This document shows, in pieces, positions 11,450 to 21,198 of a stretch of DNA of 64,000 nt. A program made the translations under genes and the position numbers. Within the stretch, counting starts at the first letter, position 1, and the number at the start of each line of letters is the position of its first letter. Source of the stretch: Apiotrichum sp. Y4204. Its lineage: Eukaryota; Basidiomycota; Tremellomycetes; Trichosporonales; Trichosporonaceae. Under the pieces are notes generated by a model, which was not told the DNA's origin, did not search any database, and saw nothing but the letters and a program-made list of their open reading frames with translations. The stretch is from assembly GCA_025531455.1 (NCBI GenBank), contig JAMYHL010000065.1, positions 166,567 to 230,566 of the forward strand, given 5' to 3'.

Positions 11450-11884
11450 CTAGGATGTGGGATAAACTGCTGGACACCCTTTTGGGCGGTCAGTTCCTAC
11501 CGATCTGCCGACTGTCGGGCACTCCTGTCCACCACATGAGCCCTGCTCATAATTATTGTGATATTCCTGAACGAAAAACCTGAGCGCCTGAGCTGATTGC
11601 AGTCGGGTTACGTCCCACACGAGTTTCGCAATTAACTCTGGCCAGCTGGCGAGCTCCACCTCGGCCATCTGGCTGCAGCTGACACCGATCCAGACCTCGA
11701 TCCCTGCCATCCCCTGTACGTTCCGTCGCTTCCGTCGTAAAAGGTTTCGTGCCGTGAGGGGTTCACGACACCTACATACGAGAATGAGGCCATTGCCGTC
11801 TCCGCAAACGTCTGACGCCTGATGGGTCCGTTTCAAGATGTGGCGTACGGATGGTGATAATAAGCGGTAACAACACCGGTTCAC
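11450..11884 (-). pseudogene. Possible relic of a larger coding gene
   Basis: A 144-codon frame has a stretch with protein-like composition, including WPELIAKLVWDVTRLQSAQA, preceded by a run with GIEVWIGVSCSQMAEV. I see no upstream or downstream exon that continues it, and both flanks look non-coding. It could be a decayed copy of a fungal F-box-like or other multi-copy family, or chance. No function is assigned. Confidence 0.22.
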
Positions 11885-13420
11885 TACTGCCAGCGCGTAT
11901 CTCTGCGCAAGTGCGTCTCCACTGACAGTCGTGTTGTTCTGTCACTCACTGCATCTCACCGCATTGGATCGCACTGTGGCATGCCGCAACGTCCACGGCA
12001 ACCACCAAATCTGGGCCCACTGTTGCCCCGACTGGCACAAGACGGGCACATCAGTTGGCCCGTTGCCGGCATAACGATCGAGTCCTTGCACAGACTCACA
12101 ATCCTGGCACACGACTCACACAGCATCCTCTCTCACCTCACCCACAAGGAGCCATTATCCATGCCATCACCCAGCGCTCTGGAACGCACCCAACCCAAAC
12201 CCTAACAGACGCACTAAACCTTGTCTGCACCGTAACTGTTAATTTGTCACCAAGGGGAGGCATCTCGGAGCTTTGCACCCGTCCACCACGGGGTGCTATC
12301 GACAGGACAGCGGGGAGATTCACAGTGATCGACCGACCCCGACTCAGGACGCGTTGTGCGCCAATGCACCGTCCGGTGTCCCTCCGGCAACCCAATGTCG
12401 AGAATATCATCTCTCGGGTCCGCACTGGCAACACATCCAATCTCATGTGGCAAAGGTCTCCACCGATCTACAAGCAAAGTCTCCCCCGTCTCGTGGCAAT
12501 AAGGTTCGCAGCTGTTCCCAAACAAGCTTCAGGCTCAGATTACTCGGAGCAGACACAGATCGGGGCTGGCGTGACACTGGCGCCACCTCCCGCAGTGTTG
12601 GGTCGCTCCCGGTCCCCCTCACTCAGCCGTTTTGTCATTTCCAGTATCTGGTAGGGGTTGTCACTTCCTCCCCGCAGCGCTGGGAATTGATCCTCGGAAC
12701 TCCAGGCCTTGGCGTCAGAGCCTCGAGTCCCCTCGAGTCTGGAGCTACCGGAGTGGGAGCGGCAGCGTCGGATCGGACTGGAAGACTTGAATGGTGCAAC
12801 TTGTGATCGACATTTCTAGTACTGTCGCGGGTCGCATGCGCCGAGCTGCAGATTGTACCAGCTCTATTCAGCGCCATCGGTACATCCGAGAGGATCCTAC
12901 TGTCTTCGAGTCACCGTCAGTGGCTCGATAGGAAATGCGTCGCCGAGATCCACGTCGTCGGTTGGTAACCCGGCGAGACATTCCTCCGGACTGGGCGATG
13001 TGTTTAGCAGTTGAATTACAGGTCCGCGCCCTGGTGACCATGATGAGGCGAGATTGAGTTTAGCATGCGAGGGTGTTAGAGTTGTCCATTAATCAAGAGT
13101 GATAATTAAGAAAAACGGGCTAGACAACAAGAACAAAGTAGAACATCTCGGAGACTGAGAAGTGTGGCTGGGAAGCTACATAGCGCAGGCGTCGCCTTGT
13201 CGTAGCTGTTCTCCGAGGTCACTTTATCGCAGTCGGCGCTCTTGACGTTGTTGTGTAGCTCTGGAGTCGGGGGATTCCAGTACGAGTTCCGGTGAGGGGG
13301 CGTCGTCGTCGTCGACGACGCCGCCGCCGAGGAACGCAACAAGGAACAGCGGTGCCTTCGTCAGGCCCAGCAAGCACTTATCATGTGCGGTGCCACATCG
13401 ATTCCGGCTCTCGTTCCGCT

Positions 13421-15935
13421 TCACGTATCTGGGTCTCTTGTGATGCCATTGAGGACGAGCGGGCCCCTCGCCCAGTGCTCGTTGCCAGCGATAAAGTCGC
13501 CCCTGACGACCTTGTACCGCTTAAGCGTGGTGGCACGCTCTTCGTCCTCGACGCGAATGTACACGCCCTCGATGCACGAGTCGCTCCACATACTCTTTCG
13601 CTCGAGAAATCGCAGGATGTCCGCGCGCGACAGCGTCGTGGGCCGAGCTATGAGCGGGACCTGGCAGATACCCGTGTCGTGGAGGGCGCGCGCAAGCGCC
13701 GCATGCGAAAGAAACACATTCCTCACCCGGTCATACAGATCAAACGCGACGAACCTCGACGGCAGAGAAGAGTAGTGGATCGAGTGCCGCGCAACGACCC
13801 ACTCGCCATACAGGATATACCGCTCGGGGCACTGGGAGTCCCTGGCGAGGAGGCGGCGGAGCTGCGCGTCGTGTGTCGCGAGCCATGTGCCGAGCGGACG
13901 GAACTGCGCGTGGTCCGCCGAACTCACCCAGTGGCTCCTGTTCTGGGCGCGCAGCTCCCCGTCCCATCCTACGCTGATGCCGAGGTTTGCGCCGTCAATC
14001 TTCTCCTCGACGGTCAGGTGGCCGCTCAGCGCCTCCCGCGAGGCGACAACGTCGTCGGCCGACGCGGCGCCCAAGTCGAAAAGGTGCGGCGTGCGCGGAA
14101 ACTTGAGCAGTGGGGGGTCGGCCGCCAAGCGGCGTACGGCCTCGCGCGCAGCAGGGAAGGACGGAATGGTGAGCACTGCAGAGAAGCCCTCGCCTAGTGT
14201 CGGCGGCTCCATCTCGCGGTGCATCTGCTCCAGCGCGCGGGCCCCGCGGCCGGCCCGCAGGGTCGGGTGGTCGAGGCGGCTATTGATGCGCTGCGAACAC
14301 AGCTCCGCGCTGTAGTCAAAGTACACGGCGACGCACGGGCGGTCGAGGAGCGCAAGCCAGCGCTTCCGGTCCGCAGCTGTCGGATTACATCTATCCAGCA
14401 CGGCGAGTGTGTTGCGGGGGACGCGGGACGCGTGCGTCTCGCACGCCGCGCGGGAGCCACTCTCATCCTGGCTTATTACCTGTGTGGGCCGGCGCTTGGA
14501 TATCGCGCCTGCAAGCCACGACTTGCCGCTTCCTGGTGGCCCGACGAGCATGACGGCCTGGACGTCGTCGGGGGTACGGACCGTGCCCTCGACGCGCAGC
14601 GGCGCGTACGGCTCCGCCACCTCGGTGTGCCGCTTCCACCTGTGGGATACCCAGGCAGCGACAAAGCGCTCCTGTGCCTCCGTCTCAAGGCTACGGGGCC
14701 GGGCGGCGCGGACGAGCGCGATCGCTGTCCTCGCATCGAGCCGAGGCTCCGCCTGCTCCTCGCCTTCGTAGCCGAGCATCGCCACGAGGCACGCTAGAAC
14801 GGTACCCGCGCGCCCGACGCCTCCGCCACAATGCACGAGCCACGATCCGCCGGCGGAGACACGCGCGAAGATCGCGTCCATCTCCGCGAGCGTCGGAGCA
14901 GCGTAGTTTGGAACCGGGACAAATACGTGTTCGGCGCGGAAGGCAAACCACGCGGGGTCGAGGGGCGATTCAGCCGTGAGACTCAGCACGTGCGTGATCC
15001 CCATGGCGGCGAGGGTGTCGATGTCGCCCGCGTTGCGCGGAGTGGACATTGCGGCGATGCGGCCGGGATACAGCCACGAGAAGAAGCGGGGGAGCTCGAC
15101 GCCACCAAAGATCTGCCGCTCACGCGAGGCGGTAGCGTGCGTCCACAGCCCGCCGACGAGGGCGTGCAGCTCCTCCGGCCACGGAAACTCGAGTCCGGCA
15201 CAGGGGATGCGCTTCCGCTCATCGGCGGTCACGACGGGGCCGTACGACGCGGCGTCGCGGAGCTTACCGATCTGCGCTGCGGCAACGGGGAGGAGGGCGG
15301 GGTTGAGCGCCGCGGCGCGCGCGTATGCGAGGCACGCAATCTTCGGCTCGGAAATGGACGCGAGGCGCGCATACCCGCGGTACGACTCTTGATAGTCGTT
15401 AATAAGACGAAGAGCGAGGAGGTATTTCTGAGGTCAGCCCGGTGGGTATGGGTCATCTCACGGTCTCGTCGTTGCGCGATGCGACGAACGCGTGGTCGAG
15501 CGCGGCCTCGCCCATCTCCGCGACGCGGCTGACAATGTCGCTGGACGCGAGCGGGAGCGCGTCGATGCTCTTATCGCACGCATGGTCGTCCGTATCGCTC
15601 AGCGTAATGTGGTAGTCTTTCTTTCCGAGGCCGTGAGCCGCTCGGAAGACGTCGGCGTGGTTCCACAGCACGACGAGCCAGCTCACGCGCTTGCGCGCCG
15701 CGCAGCCGAGGACGTAGACGTGTTCGGTGGGGATAGTGATTGATTTTGGGTTGATTTCTTTCCCGGATTTCTCGAGGGCGCGCCGCTCCGCGGCGCTCAG
15801 GAGCGTAATGTGTGCGGGGTGGGATAGGTCGCTTCCTGGAGCGAAGTGCTCCACGGCGGCGGTGATGGCTGGGCCGAGGAGCGCTAGCCCGCCGCGATAC
15901 TCCCCCAGCATTAGGGATGAGGCGTCGAGTTGCAT
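13421..15935 (-). CDS. Four-domain RNA repair protein: 2H phosphoesterase, DSP phosphatase, polynucleotide kinase, RNA ligase
   Basis: Exons 15462-15935 and 13421-15427, joined across a 34-nt intron (GTGAGA, branch CTGAC, CAG), encode 826 residues. Residues 1-158 hold two HIT[L] motifs (H42 and H109), the pair that defines 2H phosphoesterases, which open 2',3'-cyclic phosphates. Residues about 260-420 are a dual-specificity phosphatase with HCGGGVGRAGT (Cys358, Arg364). A P-loop GPPGSGKSW at 454-462 plus DRCNPT at 503 marks a polynucleotide kinase. Residues 620-810 are a nucleotidyltransferase of the RNA_ligase type: motif I KIDG (Lys634), motif III YGEW, IEGVYIR for motif IV and RYKVVR for motif V. 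All key catalytic residues are present. Predicted role: healing and sealing of broken RNA ends. The start at 15935 was chosen because the longer frame from 16055 adds only low-quality residues and would overlap the TATA-like site. Confidence 0.88.
15428..15461 (-). other. 34-nt intron joining the 2H exon to the phosphatase-kinase-ligase exon
   Basis: The donor is GTGAGA, the branch site GCTGACC lies near the 3' end and the acceptor is TCAG. Removing it keeps phase 0 and joins DET to KYLLALRL. Introns of the same size class (33-34 nt) occur in PRO1, PIS1 and the acetyl-CoA transporter in this window, which supports the fusion. Confidence 0.85.
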
Positions 15936-15985
15936 CGTCAGTGCTCGGTGGGTCAGTGGGGGTACAGCGTAGAGATGCAGGCTTC

Positions 15986-15993
15986 CTATATAG
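15986..15993 (-). promoter_or_regulatory. TATA-like element of the RNA repair gene
   Basis: CTATATAG lies 51 bp upstream of the chosen start codon at 15935. Its position argues for that start and against the upstream in-frame ATG at 16055. Confidence 0.45.
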
Positions 15994-16502
15994 ATACATA
16001 TGGGATGAAGTGCGACGCCAAGTGCGAGCTGCAGAGATCTTGATCTTTGACCCATCGAGTTGGAGAAGTCGGATCCGAGATTGTGATCTGGGGGCCCCGC
16101 ATTTTAATGAGATCAAACCGTATCTTTCGCGACACCGCAATTGTCAAAGGCAGATAGTCGTCTGCCCGCGTCTGGGACTCCTCTAGCTCCTCTTCTGTCC
16201 TCAGAATAGGTTCCACATGATTGGCAAAAGAAGAGAGGAAAAAAAGGTGCATGGGGGAGAGGGGAGACTCGTCGCAACCATGGTCGAAACACTAGAGTAT
16301 CACGCGCACTGCGACGTTCCAATCTACGGACCACGGCCGCCCTTTGCCCGCTCGACAAGTCAGAGGAAAACATGATCTTGGGTCACTCTGCCCCAGCTCC
16401 AGCCAAATTCGGCGCTGAGAATACTGCAGGATTACTACGAGCGAGAAATAAAGCTAGAACAGAAAGCAGAAGCAGCAAAAATTCAGAAAAATGATGAGAG
16501 TA

Positions 16503-16519
16503 GGGGGGGGGGGGGGGGG
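16503..16519 (+). repeat. Poly-G run of 17 nt
   Basis: Seventeen consecutive G residues occur on the + strand in non-coding DNA downstream of the DUF2470-like gene. Exact length may be affected by sequencing. Confidence 0.9.
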
Positions 16520-16843
16520 CAAAAAGTAAGATCCAGATTCGCCATCCTGCCAGGCTGTTCACCCAAACCTTTGACCGATCGAACGGGCAGCTGGTGAGAC
16601 CTCAGCTACCTGTTTTCTAGGCCCAAGATTTCGAGAGGTTTTACGTTGGAAACCTCTGTCGGGTCGGAACCATTTGGATAAGATGTTTCATTCGAGTCGT
16701 CGCCGGCCTTCCGATCGCCAATGGACACTTGTCAGCGCATTGAGTGGTGAGTCAAGTCAGAACAGCCATACAGATTTCAGGGGACGCGGCACTTCGAACT
16801 CCGGTCTCCAGTCCAAGACAAGAAATACATCGTGCCTGCCCCA

Positions 16844-17984
16844 CTACTCGCTCTTCTTGGCCTTGAGATCTGCGTCGGGGGCCTTGGCCGGAATCTCGCC
16901 GACGTCCGTTTTGCGGTAGATGACGCGGAGACGCTCGTACATGACTGGAGTCAGCGTGAGGCTGAGTCAAGGTGGAGAACATGGGGTCCTGGCTTATGCC
17001 CTTCCACGTAGCCACCCCCGTTTCCCCTCAGACTCACCGCATTCCCGGAAGTGGTCGAGCGCGGGGTATCCGAGGGCCATGTTGGTGAGAATCCACTTTA
17101 CGCGCGGGACGAAGGGCGTCTTGTGCCTCTGGGTGAGGAAGAGCAGGAAAATCGGCTCAATGACAAAGTGCTGGATGTGAGCGGATGAAAGGGTAGGTGG
17201 ACAATACACTCTCACGGCAACTACGACGGCTAAGGACGATCGATCGGACTAGCCCTAAACCGCGCACCATCCCCTCCCATAATATCCTATTACTCACCAT
17301 GGCAGCGGCAAACCAGCTCGCATACTTGAGGAAGCCGACGCCGCAGTACTTCGCGACGAGCTCGCGGGACCAGTCGGCCAAGCGCCCCGGCGCGTAGAGG
17401 GTGAAGAGGAGGGCGGCGACGAGGATCGCTACAGGGACAGTGTACGGCCATGCCGGAGGGAAGGTGTAGTAGTACACTGTCGGGCGATCGGGCTGTCATT
17501 AGCATCAGCATCATGTGCCTGGAGAGGATGTGGTATATGCGGTGCTCCATAAAGGCATTCTTCAGCACGCTCCACCCTCTGCAGAATACGCACCACGTTC
17601 CAGCGCGCATAAATCGCATCGCGCCACGCGCGCAGGCGCGGCTTGGCATCGTACATGCTGCTAAGCGGCGGGTTAAAGTCGATGCGCACGGTCGTGCGCT
17701 CCTCCTTCGGCGGGGGGTAGTACGCGACGTCCATGTGGGACTCGTCAATGCTAAAGATGTGCAGGTCGCCGAGTTGGCCCTTGATGTCCGTCTTGGCCTT
17801 GACAATTGCTGATGTTAGAGGGGAGGAAGAGATGAGGATGGGGTTTTAGCAGCACCAATACCCACCAGTGAGCGAGTCTGGCCGTGTGTTGAACAACTCC
17901 ATCGTCTCATGCCTGCTGTCAGGTCGAGACGGATAAAAACTGAACGAGCTGAACGCACATCTCCTTGTCTGCCTTGATGTTCAT
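16844..17984 (-). CDS. DUF2470-like integral membrane protein
   Basis: Six exons (17959-17984, 17866-17915, 17594-17808, 17298-17492, 17038-17170, 16844-16944) give 239 residues and close in frame. The N-terminal 90 residues include HETMELFNTRPDSL, KTDIKGQLGDLHIFSID and RIDFNPPLSSMYDAKPRLR, resembling DUF2470, a small alpha/beta domain seen in haem-utilisation proteins and in fungal membrane proteins. The second half has hydrophobic segments (VAILVAALLFTLYA, HFVIEPIFLLFL) and ends in the basic tail KAKKSE. Its role is not known to me; the subcellular site is probably an internal membrane. The first exon (start at 17984) is the least certain part, because an additional upstream exon cannot be excluded. 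Confidence 0.72.
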
Positions 17985-18465
17985 GTTGATACCAGACGGA
18001 TTGTCCGTGAATGTTAGTGTTAGGATGGAGTGTAATGTCAGTACAACAGAAATGTTCGACGACGACGTGCAATTGTGCTGTCTCTGGCCGCTGGTTACAT
18101 CTTGGGGTACTGTAGTTGGTATCTTTTGGTAGCAGCCGCGCCTCGCGTTCACACAGTCGGGGAAGCGAGAGAGACCGCGGTAGCGGCGTCATCCACCGTC
18201 ATCCAGGCTGGTTTCATTATCCATGACGTGTCATTTTATGTACCTGCTTTTGTTATCGGCCGGGTGGATCGGTCGGGATGACCGGTTCCCATATCTCCGT
18301 GTCTCTAGAGGTCTTTTGTGTGTGGGTTCGACTCGGTCTCTCTCGTGATCTCTCGGTCGTGTGCGAACAGACATTGGGCATCTACCTCCTCGGATACGAC
18401 GCTTTCAACTCTACGTTATATATAAAGTTACACTCCCACCTCCACCTAGCTTCCCCTTCTCCACA
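17985..18465. promoter_or_regulatory. Divergent promoter between the DUF2470-like gene and PRO1
   Basis: About 480 bp separate two start codons facing away from each other. A TATA element lies close to the PRO1 start. No other gene is visible. Confidence 0.5.
18416..18427 (+). promoter_or_regulatory. TATA box of PRO1
   Basis: TTATATATAAAG ends 39 bp before the PRO1 ATG at 18466, so the leader must be very short or the start of transcription lies almost at the coding start. Confidence 0.5.
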
Positions 18466-20513
18466 ATGGACACACCAGACACGCCGAGCGAGATGAGGCC
18501 TCCAGTCCCGACGCCGCTCCAGTCCGGCACCGCCAGCCAGCCGGTCACGCGCCCGCCGAGCCCCGACCCGAATCGCAAGACGCAGAGTCTGACCATTGTG
18601 ATCAAGCTCGGTGCGATGAACGACCAGAGTACAAAGTATGACTGACGCCTGCAGGAACCTCGTCGATCGTCGCGCCAAAGTTCCCTTTTCCGCCGCGGCT
18701 GCAGCTGCTCTCGTCGGTTGTCGAGACGGTCGTCGCGCTCCGCGCACACGGGCACAAGGTCGTGCTGTGCAGCTCGGGCGCTATCGGCGTCGGACTGAGG
18801 CACATGGGGCTCAAGAAGCGCGGAAAGGGGCTCAGCAGGAAACAGGCGCTGGCTGCCATCGGACAGGGACGGCTGATCGCGCTCTGGGACAACCTCTTCA
18901 CCCAGGTCGACCAGCCCATCGCCCAGATCCTGCTTACCCGGACGGATATCAGTGATGTACGGAGATCTGGGAGAGTGCTCTTGGCTGACAATAGCGCACG
19001 CGATACCTCAACGCACAAAACACATTCAACGAGCTGCTCAACATGGGCGTTGTGCCGATCGTCAACGAGAACGACACGGTGTCCGTCTCGGTGCGTGCTG
19101 CGAATTCATCCGGGAGGTGGAATGGGATGCGGATGCCGCAGCGGGTCCGAATCGTCACTGGTCACTGGCACGCATGTCGCAGTGCTCTGAGCAGTGACCC
19201 CTGCCTCCCCCATCCGTCTACCGGCTGCTCGCACTACCGTTTCCCCGCTCTCTTCTCCCCCACTCACACCCGCAGGAGATCAAATTTGGCGACAACGACA
19301 CGCTGTCGGCCATCTCGGCGTCGATTGTGCACGCCGATTACCTCTTCCTCCTGACCGATGTCGACTGCATGTACACCGACAACCCACGCGTGAATCCCGA
19401 TGCCAAGGCCGTGCGCGTCGTGCGGGATATCTCGATGATCAGGCAACAGGGTGAGTGACCACGAGCTGTGGATGAGGACCCGGCAGGTGACCGGCTGGCG
19501 TTGCCGGCGGGCCTTGAGATTATTTCTGAACCTCATGTTCCTCTCGCTAACCTCAGTCTCGACATCCACAATGGGCACGTCCCTCGGCACAGGCGGCATG
19601 TCCACGAAGATCATTGCCGCCGAGCTGGCGACCGCCGCAGGCGTCACGACTGTTATTTTGAACTCTGAGAAAGTGACCGACATCTTTGACATTGTGCGGG
19701 ATGGCCCTGGACCGAATCGCTCCGCCGAAGACGTGTCCGCGCTTGAGAATAGCGGTCCGCTGTGCACGCGCTTCTTGCGGCATCAGCGCGCGCTCAAGGA
19801 CCGGAAATGGTGGATCGCGCACGGCCTCCACGCAGCAGGGACCGTGGTCATTGACGAAGGGGCGTACAAGGCAATCGGGCGGCGCGAGAGCGGCGGTCGC
19901 CTTCTCCCAGCGGGTGTTGTGCGCGTCGAGGGGCCGTTCGCCGCTCACCAGGCTGTTCGGATCATCGTGCGGAGGCGAAAGCGTTTCCCCCCAGCCCCTT
20001 TGATCACGTCCCCGGAATCCGCGTCCGTGACTCCAGCGCGGATGTCGCCAGATATGTCGCTGCACGACACGTCCTTCCTCCTCCCAGAATCTCCCGCCGC
20101 AAGGGTGCGCGCACAGATTGTGATCGAGGGCATTGCGTCGGCCAACTCGTCGCCCGACACCGCCCCGCAGCCGGGAACGCCGCAGATCCACCCCGCGCTC
20201 TCACTCTCGTCCTCTGTTGTCTCGCTTGACCCGCTTGCACGTACGGATCCGTCATCTCCAGCAATGCACGCGCTTGGCGAGCGGTTGACGACGGCCACCA
20301 CGTTTGCGAGCGTCGCGGACGCCGAAGATGAGTGGGAGGAGGTCGAGATTGGAAAAGGCCTTGCGCAGTACAACTCTGCGGCCATTGAACGCATCAAGGG
20401 GATGAAAAGGTGGGTTGTTTCGTTGAAACGGAGCTGACGCCAGCTCGCACATTGAGCAGGTGCTGGGATACTGCGAGTCGGAGCATGTGGTTGAGAGCAT
20501 TGCGCTGTTGTGA
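18466..20513 (+). CDS. PRO1: Glutamate 5-kinase (gamma-glutamyl kinase), first step of proline synthesis
   Basis: The enzyme phosphorylates L-glutamate with ATP in the cytosol and is the feedback-regulated entry to proline. Exons 18466-18610, 18655-18956, 18995-19090, 19276-19450, 19557-20409 and 20444-20513 give 546 residues. The amino-acid kinase fold shows IVIKLGTSSIV across the first intron, [36 protein letters not shown] and [28 protein letters not shown] is the typical glutamate-kinase loop. A C-terminal PUA domain follows and ends in [17 protein letters not shown]. Between PUA strands, at about residues 378-498, sits a Ser/Pro-rich insertion of about 120 residues. The 48-residue N-terminal extension is also low complexity. 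The last intron is 34 nt; skipping it would give a false stop at 20437. Confidence 0.96.
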
Positions 20514-21198
20514 GAGAAGCACTGTTAGATTGGGGAGTGCTGTGTAGGAGACTATGCATGAGGGGGCGAATGTGCAGTATTAGATGTGTGAGAGACGGGT
20601 GTGACAATGCGAGGATACAGGAGAATGGAGAGATTGAGGAGGATGGGCTTCGGCTTCATCTCCACATCATGGTCTGCAATAACTTTTCTGTCATCACCGA
20701 CCCAGAGTCCTAAAGATCTGCAGTTCTGCATCACCATTTCGCAGCTCACAGGACAGGACGGCTTTGAGGTGCATAACTCCTTCATGGGTTCAGTTCCCCA
20801 CCTCCCACGGCATGCATACATGCATCTCGCTCGCAGTGCGAGAGAGATCAACTGTGGAAGGATGCACGAGAAAGTCACGTGATGCCACTTTGCGATTGAT
20901 ATCAACAAACAATGTCTGCGCCTCTGGGTCGAGGCCCCTCACCCTGTGTGGATCCTCTGGGTGAGTCAACTTGCGCACTCACGAACGAGCAACAATCCTC
21001 GACTTCTCACAATCTTTTGTTTTGTTTCGCTTTCGTCTCCCCATTACATCCCATCCATCATCTTTGCACCTTGCACAAGTCGACACCAGCGACACCTTTC
21101 TCTGAATTTCTAATCCCCCAGCCCACCAGGTCCAAGTACAGCGGCGCACACAACAAAATCATCGCGTACAACTCTTTCCCGCCCTTCACCGACAGACG
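20514..21198. other. Interval between PRO1 and the CENP-C gene
   Basis: It contains the 3' flank of PRO1 and the promoter of the CENP-C gene, which has a pyrimidine-rich leader from about 21000. No further gene is seen. Confidence 0.5.

Larger units (their letters stand above)
11073..13420. other. 2.3-kb interval with no clear gene
   Basis: The left end holds the promoter of the zinc-ribbon gene. The rest has only short ORFs in both strands without recognisable domains, apart from the possible coding relic at 11450-11884. The region from 13080 to 13420 is the 3' flank of the RNA repair gene. Confidence 0.5.
15936..16843. other. Interval between the RNA repair gene and the DUF2470-like gene
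   Basis: It holds the promoter of the RNA repair gene on its left and the 3' flank of the membrane-protein gene on its right. A 17-nt poly-G run lies in the middle. No further gene is supported. Confidence 0.5.

Noticed and set aside
12188..12207. Telomere-like AACCCTAAC fragment
   Set aside because: A single unit in the interior of a gene region; not an array.
12138..12525. Short antisense ORFs in the 12-kb region
   Set aside because: No continuation, domain or splice pattern.
13292..14197. 301-codon + strand ORF opposite the RNA ligase domain
   Set aside because: Complementary to a conserved ligase frame; no independent support.
15936..16055. Upstream in-frame start for the RNA repair protein
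   Set aside because: It would place the start upstream of the TATA-like site and add a poorly structured leader peptide.
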